DNA from: Phycisphaerae bacterium
GTDB lineage: Bacteria > Planctomycetota > Phycisphaerae > Sedimentisphaerales > UBA12454
Reading direction: 5' to 3'
DNA length: 64,000 bases
NCBI GenBank assembly: GCA_041652575.1
Contig: JBAZHC010000012.1
Span: 44,820 to 108,819, forward strand
Made by a program: the position numbers and the translations under genes. Shown piece after piece: positions 9,296-18,535 of the stretch (positions within the stretch are counted from its first letter, which is position 1; each line of letters starts with the position of its first letter). The notes under the pieces were generated by a model that saw only the letters and a program-made list of their open reading frames with translations, had not been told where the DNA came from and ran no database searches.

Positions 9296-10765
9296 CTATG
9301 GATTATATTGCATTAGCCAGTTTTCTGCCATCGCTGCGAATTCGAGAAAATTAACCGTGCAGTCATCGTCGATATCCATATCGGCAGTTGCGTCGCAATC
9401 GTTTACCAGCCACAGGTCAGAGAAGTAGCCAATGTCTTTTGTGTTGACGGTCTGGTCGATTACAAAATCACCGTAAATTCTGGGTATTGCAGAAACTTCA
9501 TTTGAATATACGGACGCATTCGAAGATGTATCGACGGCTGTAACAACGTAATAAAATTTTCTTCCATAGATAATATAAATATCCACAAAGTTCGAATCAG
9601 TCAGAAGTGTAGTGCCGTTCAATTTGCTGTATCCGGTCCCTGGAGTTAAGGAATGATATATGTTGTAACCTGCCAGGTCGCTTTCGGTATTATCGTCCCA
9701 ATCAAGTATCACTTTGGTTTCGTTTGCCTCTGCTGTCAAACCTGTCGGTACTGCGGGCGGTGTTATATCAGGTTCGATACCATCTGCACCGGCACCTGCC
9801 ATAACAATGTTTTTAATCAGGTTTCCAGGATTTAGATTATAGGAATACGGCGGAGTAAAAACTTCACTGTTAGGTATGTAGTGAATACCAGTACAGCCGG
9901 AAGTGAAATTTCCCATTGAATATACCAATGCGGATGCGTTTGGTTCGTCAATTGGTTCATCGACCTGGTAGAAATAATTAGATTCGATGCGCAGTTGCGC
10001 TTCTTTGCCGGGATGGATGCAATAATCATTTCCGGTGCAGCCGTAATAGTTATTATAGATGTGAACCTGGCCGAAACGGACGCGGGGCATTCTTCCCCTG
10101 CATCTTTCAGCCCACCAGTTGTGATGAAAAGTAATATGCAGTTTGCCTCTGTCGCCATATTCGGTGTCAGATGAGCCTATTAGATTGGTAAAGTGGTGGT
10201 CAGTATTATAGATTCCTGTTTCGTAGTAGAACTTGCACCATGATACTGTGACAAAGTCGGAAGCGTTGCCGATGTCAATCAGGCCGTCAGGTGAGTTATA
10301 GATATTACAATGGTTTATCCAGATATGGTGTGAAGCATCCTGGATTGTGATGCCATCGGTCCATGGGTCTTCAGAGCCTTCATTAGCGTTATAATTGATG
10401 TTAAGACGGCTAATAATGATATTGCTCACCCCATTTTTAATATCCAAATGTCCGTAAATCGTCGGAGATGTTCCGATGCCGACAATCGTTTTGTTCGATT
10501 TAACATACACGGTATGATTAGAAATGGAAGATAAATCAATAGTCCCGGAAATCTGTATGACATACGGTGTGGAAGATATGGCATAACTGTTAAATGACGC
10601 AGCAGTTGTTACAGTGACGGTACTTCCCGCGGCGCCGCCCGTAAGATTGTATGGTGTACCGCTCGTGTCGGATACCGAAGCCCAGCCGTCTGCGGCGAAG
10701 GCAGATGATACAAAACAGAACAGGCTGACTAAAACAAGTCCTGTTAACCAAAGTTTCTTTTTCAT
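9296..10765 (-). CDS. Pectate lyase family PL1 with Fn3-like and dockerin-like C-terminus
   Basis: Secreted parallel beta-helix lyase that cleaves polygalacturonate by beta-elimination. It has 489 residues. The signal peptide ends near A-F-A-A-D (about residue 25). The PL1 core shows W-I-N-H-C in place of the common W-I-D-H-C, D-G-L-I-D-I, F-H-H-N-W-W, and R-M-P-R-V-R-F-G, which carries the catalytic arginine. A fibronectin type III-like domain follows at about residues 335-435. The C-terminus is a dockerin-like cassette (D-C-D-A-T-A-D-M-D-I-D-D-D) of the kind common in this group. I chose ATG 10763-10765 because AAGG lies 8 nt upstream. The annotated GTG three codons earlier overlaps that site. 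Confidence 0.92.
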   Translation of the reverse strand: MKKKLWLTGLVLVSLFCFVSSAFAADGWASVSDTSGTPYNLTGGAAGSTVTVTTAASFNSYAISSTPYVIQISGTIDLSSISNHTVYVKSNKTIVGIGTSPTIYGHLDIKNGVSNIIISRLNINYNANEGSEDPWTDGITIQDASHHIWINHCNIYNSPDGLIDIGNASDFVTVSWCKFYYETGIYNTDHHFTNLIGSSDTEYGDRGKLHITFHHNWWAERCRGRMPRVRFGQVHIYNNYYGCTGNDYCIHPGKEAQLRIESNYFYQVDEPIDEPNASALVYSMGNFTSGCTGIHYIPNSEVFTPPYSYNLNPGNLIKNIVMAGAGADGIEPDITPPAVPTGLTAEANETKVILDWDDNTESDLAGYNIYHSLTPGTGYSKLNGTTLLTDSNFVDIYIIYGRKFYYVVTAVDTSSNASVYSNEVSAIPRIYGDFVIDQTVNTKDIGYFSDLWLVNDCDATADMDIDDDCTVNFLEFAAMAENWLMQYNP

Positions 10766-10997
10766 CACCGGCACCTTTTAAATTAAGCAACAACCTTAAT
10801 TCTTCTTAGACTTATACGTTATTATACCAAAAATATCGGTTCAAAAACACCAGCGGCATTGAAAATAATAGAAATTTGTATTATTTCGCAATTTTCTGTT
10901 CTCAAAAAGGCTTTTTTTACAAAATTTATTCGAGAGATATACATATCATAAAAGGTTAAAATTGTCTTTTAATATCATCTTAGTATGTTTCGCTTCT

Positions 10998-12362
10998 TTA
11001 CTCCAGTCCTTCAACTTCTGTGTTGTTCAATATGAACGGAGGTCCTTTTTGTGGTTCGATATTTACATTTTTTAGTTTAATGTTTTTGGCATTCTGAATT
11101 GTCATACCTGAACTGGCGGAGATATTGACATTTTCCATCACGACATCCGATACCGCGCACTCAGGCAGCCCTATAATCAGGCCGCCATTGTGAGACTCAA
11201 GAAAAGCGTGATATGCGTAATAATAATAGACAAAATCAGTAATGCGGTCGACAATCTCAGCTTCGCCATACGGGCCGAGGGCATTTATATTCTTAATCCG
11301 GATATTGCGAAAGACAGGTGTTAAAGCATTGACAGGCTGAGGCGCATCGTCTTTGGAACCCTCGTAATAGGAGGAAATATCAATCGGAACTCTTACGTTT
11401 TTCATAGTGATATCGCGGTAAGTGAGATTTTCCACCAGTCCGCCTTTACCGCGTGCGGATTTGATTCGGATGCCGCTGGCTAAATTCTCGAACCTGCATC
11501 GTTCAACGAGAAGATTACGAACCCCGCCTGCAGTTTCACTGCCGATGGACATGCCGTGACCGTGAAGGAACGTGCAGTCCGAAACGGTGATGTTTTCACA
11601 GGCTGCGTTTGGGTGCGCCGGGTCCGGCCGGCCGGATTTTATCGCGATGTTATCGTCGCCGACATCGATGACACATTTGGAAATGCGAACATTACGGCTG
11701 ACGCTCGGGTCAATGGCGTCTGTATTCGGCGCGATTGACGGCGAACGGATAGTCACGCCTTCGATGAGTACATTGTCACAGTTTTTGGGAACAAGATGGA
11801 AACTCGGCGAATTGCAAATCGTAACGCCGAGAATCTTTACGTTTTTGCAGCCTTCCAGTACGATTAAACGGGGACGGGGCGAAGTATAACCCGGTTTAAT
11901 TTTTCGGGCTTCCTCAGCGGGTATCCACCATCGCACGCCCGAGCCGTCGATAGTTCCCTTGCCGGTGATGGCGATATTGGTCAAATTTTTACCGCCGACG
12001 AATGGCGTAAAATCACTGCTGCCGCCGGCTTTTTCCAGCGTCCGTCCGGGGCGAAGGAAATCCTGCGGGTCGTCCGTTGCTTTCAGCTTGGCGCCCTCGT
12101 CGAGCTGCAATGTGGTTTTGCTGCGAAGAGAAATCGGTTTGCTTAAATATACTCCGGCCGGAAGCCTGACAATTCCGCCGCCGGCTTTGCCGCAGTCATC
12201 TATCGCTTTCTGAATTGCTTCGGTATCAACTGTTATGCCGTCGCCTTTGGCGCCGTATTGGCGAACATCAAAAACCCCGGCTGGTGCCTCTGTCGCCATT
12301 GCCGCGGCAGTGTAAAATAATGGAATCAAAACAAGTATCGCCAGAAAAAATGTTCTTTTCAC
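10998..12362 (-). CDS. GH28 polygalacturonase-like enzyme, secreted
   Basis: Parallel beta-helix hydrolase of family GH28, acting on polygalacturonan or rhamnogalacturonan. It has 454 residues from the proposed GTG start at 12360-12362, which has GGAG 8 nt upstream and gives a clean signal peptide ending near A-A-A-M-A. An upstream ATG (12395) lacks a ribosome site and would add charged residues. The N-terminal F-D-V-R-Q-Y-G-A-K-G-D-G motif and the catalytic set N-T-D, G-D-D-N, G-H-G and R-I-K are all present, so it should be active. It follows the GH28 gene at 12529 in the same direction, but a terminator separates them. It precedes PL1 with a 232-bp gap. Confidence 0.92.
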   Translation of the reverse strand: MKRTFFLAILVLIPLFYTAAAMATEAPAGVFDVRQYGAKGDGITVDTEAIQKAIDDCGKAGGGIVRLPAGVYLSKPISLRSKTTLQLDEGAKLKATDDPQDFLRPGRTLEKAGGSSDFTPFVGGKNLTNIAITGKGTIDGSGVRWWIPAEEARKIKPGYTSPRPRLIVLEGCKNVKILGVTICNSPSFHLVPKNCDNVLIEGVTIRSPSIAPNTDAIDPSVSRNVRISKCVIDVGDDNIAIKSGRPDPAHPNAACENITVSDCTFLHGHGMSIGSETAGGVRNLLVERCRFENLASGIRIKSARGKGGLVENLTYRDITMKNVRVPIDISSYYEGSKDDAPQPVNALTPVFRNIRIKNINALGPYGEAEIVDRITDFVYYYYAYHAFLESHNGGLIIGLPECAVSDVVMENVNISASSGMTIQNAKNIKLKNVNIEPQKGPPFILNNTEVEGLE

Positions 12363-12433
12363 GCCAATACTCCGTAAAAAAACTGATGCCATCATAACAA
12401 ATTTTTTTATGTGAAAACAGTAAACATAAAAAA

Positions 12434-12465
12434 TTGCGCAATTTCATCTTTTTTTTTGCATAATA
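12434..12465. promoter_or_regulatory. Weak candidate operator related to the GCGCAAA repeat
   Basis: TGCGCAAT (12435-12442) is followed 22 bp later by TGCATAAT (12457-12464), matching at 6 of 8 positions, upstream of the GH28 gene that starts at 12362. The first half-site sits in a short palindrome, ATTGCGCAAT. The spacing matches the stronger pairs at 6829 and 22734, but the AT-rich setting makes chance agreement likely. Confidence 0.22.
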
Positions 12466-12472
12466 TACATAA

Positions 12473-12501
12473 AAAAGGCTGCCATTAATGGGCAGCCTTT
12501 T
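12473..12501 (-). terminator. Rho-independent terminator after the GH28 lipoprotein gene
   Basis: Seven-bp stem GGCTGCC/GGCAGCC (12477-12483 with 12491-12497) around a short AT-rich loop, flanked by A and T runs. On the minus strand it ends in six T and lies 26 bp after the stop at 12529. Confidence 0.85.
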
Positions 12502-12528
12502 GACGGATATTGTTTTAAATTTAAAAGC

Positions 12529-14163
12529 TTACGGCATTGGGTTACAGTCTGTAAACTTAAGGCCGGAAGTTGAATTGGAATCAATATTCCATGCCGGCCC
12601 GCTATTTTTGATATTCACCGCGTCAAATGTGCTGTTTGTGCAATTCCTGATGTAAGCTCCGCCTTTCCTGGCGCCGTCTATAGAAATGTTGCTCAGGGAA
12701 AGATTGGTGTGTTGGGATTCTGGTAATCCGTTAATGTAGATACCGTAGGTTTTGATGTTTTCACAGGTAATATTTTTTACCGTGATATCCTTAAACTGTC
12801 CCGGACCTGCCGAAGGATAACTGCTGCCGTAAGTACTATCGAAGAATATCGCTTCTTTTAAAATATTCTTAATTGTAATATCTCTGCAGAGAATATCCAT
12901 GGCTCCGCCGCCCTGATTTTTGCCTGTTTTAAAACGAAGTCCTCTGTCTGTACCGTCGAACAGACAATCTTCCACCAGGTAATCCTTGAACCATGCCGCT
13001 GTGAAACTTCCGAAGACCGCGCCGCCGTGGCCTCGTTTGGCAACACAATTAAAGACTCTGATATTTTTATCCGGGAAGTTTTCTTTTACGCCGTCTGCGC
13101 CGACGCCAGCGTTGAAATTAATGCAGTCGTCGCCGGTGTCAAAAGTGGAATTAAAAATGTAAGCCGTATCAGATGTGCAGACATTAAGGCCGTCCGCATT
13201 GTGTATGTCGTAGGTGCTTATATTGAGACCGTTTACGGTGATGTTTTTGGAATAGGTTATGAAGATAGTATGCATCGCGGGATTTACAAGTGTAAGTCCT
13301 CCAATATATACTCCGTTAACTCCTTTTATAACTATCATATCGCCTCTGTCGCTATCGTCGCCTTCGCTTGTGGCGACCTCATTAATAGCAAGTTTGGTAA
13401 TGTTATGCCCCATAATGGAGCCGACAACATCTGATGAGCCGTTGACAGTACCCTTGCCGCATATTCTGACGTTAGTGATGCTGCCGTACTTTTCAGTATA
13501 TGCATTTATCAATCCCATAAAATTGTTGCCGGAAGCATAATATGGAAATCTTTTGCTTGTCAGCGGGTAATCAGCGGCGTTATCACTGCCTCTCAAAGTT
13601 CCGTCGATTTGAAGTGTCATATCGCTTTTTAAGAACAGAGCGCCGCTTAAAAATGTTCCCTCCGGGATTAAGATTTTGCCGCCTTTCGTACATTCATCAA
13701 TAGCTTTTTGAATCGCGGCTGTGTTTAAAGTATTGCAGTCTCCGACCGCGCCGTATTTGGTAACGTCGAAAACCTTCATCTGTGGCGCCGTCGATGGTAT
13801 GACTTTGTTACTGGGTGTGGATTCAACACCGCAGGCGTCTACGGCTTTTACAATAAATGAGTGGGGGGTATCGGCATTCAAACCCGTAGCCGTGTAAAAA
13901 AGATTTTTCGTGTTTCCGGCCAAAGACCCTTCTATGTAAACATTGTAACTGGCAACATTCGAATAATCGTCAGGCTTGTTCCATATCACCGTAATACTCG
14001 AATCATCGATAGCCAGGGGCGGAACCATCAATCCTTTAGGTGCGGCAATAAGTGCCTTTTTGACAGCTGGTTTATGAACCCTTTGGGAAGGAGCGCAGCC
14101 AAAACATACAAGTAAGATAAGGCTGATTGAAGTGGAAAAAATAATAAAACTTTGCTTTTTCAT
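12529..14163 (-). CDS. GH28-family enzyme with N-terminal Fn3 domain, predicted lipoprotein
   Basis: Predicted surface-anchored pectin hydrolase with 544 residues. The N-terminus has a lipoprotein signal with a cysteine after L-V-C-F-G (about residue 23). An Fn3-like domain spans about residues 40-130, and the GH28 beta-helix begins at the F-D-V-T-K-Y-G-A-V-G-D motif. Catalytic positions read N-A-D, G-D-D-C-I-N, G-H-G and R-F-K, so the acid pair is kept while the first triad is N-A-D rather than N-T-D. That suggests a substrate other than plain homogalacturonan. I chose ATG 14161-14163 because AGGAGG lies 7 nt upstream. An upstream start would add 52 unlikely residues. A strong promoter lies at 14225-14253 and a terminator at 12473. 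Confidence 0.9.
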   Translation of the reverse strand: MKKQSFIIFSTSISLILLVCFGCAPSQRVHKPAVKKALIAAPKGLMVPPLAIDDSSITVIWNKPDDYSNVASYNVYIEGSLAGNTKNLFYTATGLNADTPHSFIVKAVDACGVESTPSNKVIPSTAPQMKVFDVTKYGAVGDCNTLNTAAIQKAIDECTKGGKILIPEGTFLSGALFLKSDMTLQIDGTLRGSDNAADYPLTSKRFPYYASGNNFMGLINAYTEKYGSITNVRICGKGTVNGSSDVVGSIMGHNITKLAINEVATSEGDDSDRGDMIVIKGVNGVYIGGLTLVNPAMHTIFITYSKNITVNGLNISTYDIHNADGLNVCTSDTAYIFNSTFDTGDDCINFNAGVGADGVKENFPDKNIRVFNCVAKRGHGGAVFGSFTAAWFKDYLVEDCLFDGTDRGLRFKTGKNQGGGAMDILCRDITIKNILKEAIFFDSTYGSSYPSAGPGQFKDITVKNITCENIKTYGIYINGLPESQHTNLSLSNISIDGARKGGAYIRNCTNSTFDAVNIKNSGPAWNIDSNSTSGLKFTDCNPMP

Positions 14164-14224
14164 TTTTAGACCTCCTGAAAAATTGCTTTTATAATATTTA
14201 AAATCTCCAATAATAAGGTCAGCA

Positions 14225-14253
14225 AGTATGCAGCCAAGTTTTACAAATGTCAA
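14225..14253 (-). promoter_or_regulatory. Sigma-70-like promoter of the GH28 lipoprotein gene
   Basis: Minus strand: consensus -35 TTGACA (14248-14253), 17-bp spacer, -10 CATACT (14225-14230), about 60 bp before the start codon. Confidence 0.55.
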
Positions 14254-14357
14254 ATTTATATTTTTGCTGTATTTATTACGTGAACTTTTTTTGACGTTGG
14301 AGAAAGAGCAATTCGGCAAACAAAATTACATCGTTCAGCCTCTGCGATGTCTGTTCG

Positions 14358-15551
14358 CTAATGAAGTTGATGCTGCTGACGGTACTTCTGGGGCAGCATT
14401 CCTGTGATTTGTTTAAAAGCGCGTCTCATATTGGAGGTGTAATGAAAACCTGAGCGGAGGGCTATTTCATCGACGGGAAGATTTGTCTCAACGAGCAGCA
14501 CTTTGGCGTTTTCGAAGTGTGCCTGTATGATTTCATCGTGAATGGACCTTCCGACTATTTTATGGAATCTCAGCTGCAGCGAGCGTTTGCTCATACAGGC
14601 GTTACTGGCAATTTCGTTTACCTGCAGGGGCTTATTGCTGTTTTGCCGGATGTATCTCAATGCCCTTACGATGTCAAGGTCGTCGATTGCAAAGACATCT
14701 GTCGAGCCGCGGGTTTCAACATGTGTCGGCTGAATTTCTATGCACTGTCCCTCCATGGCTTCCTGGCCTGAGATTATTTTGTCGAGCAATTTGGCTGCAC
14801 TGTAGCCGGCCTTTTTGAAATTAAGCGATATGCTTGACAGCGGCGGGTCACAAATATTGCAGATAGCATGGTCGTTATTAACGCCGAGGATGGCGATTTC
14901 ATCCGGGACATTAAGGCCGGCCTCTTTTGCCACATTGATAAGGTGACAGGCAAATATGTCGCAGCTGGCCAGTATAGCCACCGGTTTGGGCAATTGTTTA
15001 AGCCATTTTATCAGTTCCTGCTGGCCGGTATTAAGAGCCGTGTTAATCCACAGTCTCGTAAAAGGTATAACATCGCTTGTAATAGGCACTTGTCTTTCTT
15101 TGAATACATTGACGACATAGCCCATCTTGGCCAGATAACTGGAAAAATATTCCAGTCTTTCGGCCGACCATCTTGCCTGTGTAATGCCGAAAAATCCGAA
15201 ATTTACGAATTTCTTTTCCACGAGATATTCGCAGGCCATCTGCGCAACCTGTTCAGAGTTTGCGCTTATATAAGGAAGATTCATCAGTGTTTGCAGCGTG
15301 GACACTGCTATTACAGGGATGCCGATTTGGAGCAGTTCTTTCGCTTTTGTGGCTGTTTGCGTGCTCACAAACGCGCCTTTACAGCCTCTTCGCTTGAGAA
15401 AGGTTAAAGATTTTTGTGAGATGTCAGGCCAAACAATCAACTGCCAGTCTCCGTTATCTCGGATGTATTCAGAAATTCCGGCCATGATTCCTTCGGTGTT
15501 GGGGTTGATATTGTTGTGTGCGAAGGCTATTTTGATTTTTTCTTTCATCAT
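14358..15551 (-). CDS. AraC/XylR-type transcription regulator with sugar-sensing domain
   Basis: One-component regulator of 397 residues. Residues about 5-275 form a LacI/periplasmic-binding-like sensor (A-F-A-H-N near the start, L-A-S-C-D-I-F-A and I-L-G-V-N-N-D later). The last ~105 residues are an AraC DNA-binding domain with two helix-turn-helix units, the second around A-L-R-S-G-F-H-Y. This architecture is that of XylR, which binds a sugar and activates transcription from tandem direct half-sites. It sits next to the pectin genes and is divergent from the GT9/TMTC genes. It is the natural candidate for controlling the GCGCAAA repeats at 6829 and 22734. The start is ATG 15549-15551, with a second ATG one codon later and no clear ribosome site. 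Confidence 0.9.
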   Translation of the reverse strand: MMKEKIKIAFAHNNINPNTEGIMAGISEYIRDNGDWQLIVWPDISQKSLTFLKRRGCKGAFVSTQTATKAKELLQIGIPVIAVSTLQTLMNLPYISANSEQVAQMACEYLVEKKFVNFGFFGITQARWSAERLEYFSSYLAKMGYVVNVFKERQVPITSDVIPFTRLWINTALNTGQQELIKWLKQLPKPVAILASCDIFACHLINVAKEAGLNVPDEIAILGVNNDHAICNICDPPLSSISLNFKKAGYSAAKLLDKIISGQEAMEGQCIEIQPTHVETRGSTDVFAIDDLDIVRALRYIRQNSNKPLQVNEIASNACMSKRSLQLRFHKIVGRSIHDEIIQAHFENAKVLLVETNLPVDEIALRSGFHYTSNMRRAFKQITGMLPQKYRQQHQLH

Positions 15552-15607
15552 GGATTGCCCGTGCCTTACTTGACTCTAAATCAGCTTTTAAGTAAGATAG
15601 CATATAT

Positions 15608-15659
15608 AACCGGGATAATACCGGTTTGAAAATCTTATCGTTTATGCCGAATTTGTCAA
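15608..15659 (-). promoter_or_regulatory. Promoter and palindromic operator of the AraC/XylR-type gene
   Basis: Minus strand: -35 TTGACA (15654-15659), 17-bp spacer, -10 AAGATT (15631-15636). Just downstream of the -10 is a perfect 6-bp inverted repeat, AACCGG/CCGGTT (15608-15613 and 15621-15626) around a 7-bp centre. A repressor or the regulator itself could block transcription there. Confidence 0.4.
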
Positions 15660-15703
15660 GGCCTTAGTCTAAATCGCGCAAACATTTATTCAATTTCTCT
15701 TAA

Positions 15704-15750
15704 TTGACTTTTGTCGCCTATTGACATATATTTTATCTGAATAAGATAAA
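15704..15750 (+). promoter_or_regulatory. Promoter and hairpin before the GT9/TMTC operon
   Basis: -35 TTGACT (15704-15709), 17-bp spacer, -10 TATATT (15727-15732). It is followed directly by a 7-bp inverted repeat TTTATCT/AGATAAA (15732-15738 and 15744-15750) that could be an operator or a leader hairpin. A second TTGACA at 15721 offers an overlapping promoter. Confidence 0.45.
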
Positions 15751-15767
15751 TTATCAGGAGCTTTTGG

Positions 15768-16985
15768 GTGAAAATAACAACAATGCGTTTAATCGACCAT
15801 TGGGGTGGAAGGCCGATATGTTTTATTTTAACGATAATTCGCAAATGCTGTAACTTGTTTTTCAGTCAAAAATCCAAATCTAAAATTGAACGCATACTTT
15901 TCATTAAACTCGCCGAACAGGGAGCAACTGTCCTGGCCGATACAGCTATTCGCCGAGCCATTGAAATAGCGGGAAAAGATAATGTTTACTTTCTGGTTTT
16001 TAAGCAAAATCGCTTCATCCTTGATGTGATGGACATTATCCGCCGTGAAAATGTCATAACGATTCCCGATAACAATTTTATTTCAATGCTCTTTGGTACA
16101 ATCAAGTCAATATGGCGTATTCGAAAGCTGCACATTGACGCGGCGGTTGATTACGAATTTTTCGCCAGAAGCTCCGCAATTTTGACATTTCTAAGCGGTG
16201 CGGGTATCAGGGTCGGCCTGCACAGTTTTGCTGATGAGGCTCCGTATCGCGGCGATTTAATGACACATCGTTTGAACTATAATCCGCACCTGCACACAAG
16301 CCAAATGTTTGAGGTAATGGTTGAAGCGGTTAATCTGCCGGCAGGCGATATGCCGAGACTGAATATAGACCTGCCGAAACTGCGGCCTGTGGAATCACAT
16401 TTTATTCCCAATCCGGATGAGTTGAAAGAATTTAAAACGATGCTTGAAAAACAGGCCGGAACAGGCAATTATTCCCCGCTTATACTTCTCAACGCAAACG
16501 CATCCGACATGCTGCCGCTGCGCCGCTGGCCGAGCGAACGATATGAAGCTCTTGCCAGACGATTAATCGAAAAATCTCCTGCTTTGCATATAGCCTTTAC
16601 AGGAGCGCCCCAGGAATCGGAAAAGGCATTGAAAATTGTCAAAGCAGTGGATTCGCAGAGATGTTTTTCAATGACCGGTAAAACGACACTGGAGCAATTA
16701 ATGATGTTATACTGCCTGGCGGATGTTCTCGTGACCAATGACAGCGGGCCGGCACATTTTGCCGCACTGACTGATATTAAAGTCATAACGTTATTCGGAC
16801 CGGAAACGCCGAAGTTATTTGGCGCTAACACTCCCAATTCGCATATTATCTGGAAAGATATTCCCTGCAGTCCCTGTGTAAGTGCTTATAATAATCGTCA
16901 TTCAACCTGCAGTAATAATGTTTGTATGCAGCGAATAAGCGTCGATGAGGTTTATGATTTGGTATGCCGACTATGCAAATTGTAA
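15768..16985 (+). CDS. GT9 family glycosyltransferase (ADP-heptosyltransferase-like)
   Basis: Cytoplasmic GT-B glycosyltransferase of the lipopolysaccharide heptosyltransferase family. It probably adds a sugar to a surface glycan or glycolipid. It has 405 residues. An early hydrophobic segment (about residues 14-28) is followed by the family start I-L-F-I-K-L-A-E-Q-G-A. The donor-site motifs are N-A-N-A-S-D (about residue 243), F-S-M-T-G-K-T-T-L and V-T-N-D-S-G-P-A-H-F-A-A (about residue 325). The start is GTG 15768 with AGGAG 7 nt upstream. The last 22 bases overlap the next gene, so the two are translationally coupled. This suggests that the TMTC-like proteins act in the same glycan or protein glycosylation route. 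Confidence 0.88.
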   Translation: MKITTMRLIDHWGGRPICFILTIIRKCCNLFFSQKSKSKIERILFIKLAEQGATVLADTAIRRAIEIAGKDNVYFLVFKQNRFILDVMDIIRRENVITIPDNNFISMLFGTIKSIWRIRKLHIDAAVDYEFFARSSAILTFLSGAGIRVGLHSFADEAPYRGDLMTHRLNYNPHLHTSQMFEVMVEAVNLPAGDMPRLNIDLPKLRPVESHFIPNPDELKEFKTMLEKQAGTGNYSPLILLNANASDMLPLRRWPSERYEALARRLIEKSPALHIAFTGAPQESEKALKIVKAVDSQRCFSMTGKTTLEQLMMLYCLADVLVTNDSGPAHFAALTDIKVITLFGPETPKLFGANTPNSHIIWKDIPCSPCVSAYNNRHSTCSNNVCMQRISVDEVYDLVCRLCKL

Positions 16986-18535
16986 AATATGCTCTTATTG
17001 TCGCGGCGGTCGCGGCAGTTCTATACCTGCCCATTCTGTCGGCCGAATTTGTTTACGATGATGAGCTGCAGATAGTAATAGACCCTTATATTCACCAGCC
17101 TCAGCATTTCGCCGATGTACTCAGCTTAAAAGTAATGACCCAGGGCGTTATCGATAATAATCGGCCCGTAAACCTCCTGTCGCTTATGCTTGATTCAGTT
17201 TTGTGGGGCAGGACGCCGTTCGGCTATCATCTTACAAACCTGCTGCTTCATTCGCTATGCTCGGCTATGGTATTTGTTTTGCTGTATGCTTTCCTGAAGC
17301 GAATATTCGCTCAAAAAGAACAGGAAACCGGGCCCTTATGGGCGGCATTTATCGGCGCAATACTTTTCGCGATACATCCCATCAACAGCGAAGCTGTGTG
17401 CGTCATAGCCTTCAGGGAAGACCTGCTGGTGACGGCATTTACACTTCTTGTTCTGATATTGGCGGAATTTTTTCCTTCTGAGCGAAAAATAGTTAATGTG
17501 CTGCTCGGAGCTGCTATCGTTCTTTCGATTTTCGCGGCCGCGGCGACAAAAGAAAACGGTGTGGTCGCGCCGTTTTTTCTTCTGCTTTACTGGCTTGTGG
17601 TTCGCAAAGCCGCCAACTGGCGAAAATGGGCGATACTTGTCGCCGCAGGATTTGCCGCGACTTTAACGTTTATGATTCTACGTTTTACCATTGTGGCTCC
17701 GCTTGTGTATGCCGATGTCGAAAAAGCGTCATACCTTGGCGGCTCTTTTTCCCGAATGCTCGCAATTCAGCCCCGTATATGGTTATATCAACTCCTTGAG
17801 CTTTTCTGGCCCGGTCTTATGTGTGCCGACCTTGGGGGTTATTCTATCAGTAATATTTCTCTGACGATGGCGATAATAGTGTTAAGCGTCGTCTGTATTG
17901 CCGCGATAATATTGGGACGGAAAAACAAAATTTTTACTTTGGGAATGTTATTTTTCGTGATATCCATGCTGCCGACGTCGAATTTTATTCCCATATACTG
18001 GCCGATGGCAGACCGTTATCTTTATCTTCCGATGTTCGGCCTGTCTCTGGCTCTGAGCGCGATAATCTGCCGTCTGAAAATTAAAAAAGGACTGCCGCGT
18101 ATTTTCCTGATAATTGCCGCGTTTATTATAGGTTTGCATTTGTGTTGTTTTACGGTTGAACGTGAACTGGTCTGGCATAACAGCCTTTCGCTTTGGCAGG
18201 ACACCGTAAATAAAAATCCTCGTTCGTTTCTCGGCTCTTATAATCTGGGTTTTGCTCTTTTTGAGAAAGGCGATTATCAGCAGGCTTTATCGGCTTTCAC
18301 GACCACTTCCGAAATCAACCCCTATAAACCGTCAGTCAAAGCGGCCATGGCGATGACCTGCGATGCGCTGGGCAGGACAGATGATGCCGAAGAATTTTTT
18401 GAGGAAGCCGTTTCGCTTAATAATCCTTACGGCAGTTCCGATAGTCTTATAGATTCACTTCTCTGGACTCACTCGCAAATAAGAAAACTTCAAATAATAG
18501 CGGACAGAGTTTCAGCGAAGAAGAAAATAAAATAA
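16964..18535 (+). CDS. TMTC-like membrane glycosyltransferase with short TPR tail
   Basis: Polytopic membrane protein of 523 residues, resembling eukaryotic TMTC O-mannosyltransferases and related GT-C fold enzymes. The first extracytoplasmic loop carries the acidic pair expected at the active site (F-V-Y-D-D-E, about residues 28-33). The conserved H-P-I-N-S-E-A-V motif follows the fourth helix. About ten hydrophobic helices are followed by two TPR units (from about residue 410). The lipid-linked donor and the acceptor are unknown. It overlaps the GT9 gene by 22 bp and abuts the next paralog with no gap. An internal ATG at 16973 is an alternative start. Confidence 0.75.
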   Translation: MPTMQIVKYALIVAAVAAVLYLPILSAEFVYDDELQIVIDPYIHQPQHFADVLSLKVMTQGVIDNNRPVNLLSLMLDSVLWGRTPFGYHLTNLLLHSLCSAMVFVLLYAFLKRIFAQKEQETGPLWAAFIGAILFAIHPINSEAVCVIAFREDLLVTAFTLLVLILAEFFPSERKIVNVLLGAAIVLSIFAAAATKENGVVAPFFLLLYWLVVRKAANWRKWAILVAAGFAATLTFMILRFTIVAPLVYADVEKASYLGGSFSRMLAIQPRIWLYQLLELFWPGLMCADLGGYSISNISLTMAIIVLSVVCIAAIILGRKNKIFTLGMLFFVISMLPTSNFIPIYWPMADRYLYLPMFGLSLALSAIICRLKIKKGLPRIFLIIAAFIIGLHLCCFTVERELVWHNSLSLWQDTVNKNPRSFLGSYNLGFALFEKGDYQQALSAFTTTSEINPYKPSVKAAMAMTCDALGRTDDAEEFFEEAVSLNNPYGSSDSLIDSLLWTHSQIRKLQIIADRVSAKKKIK

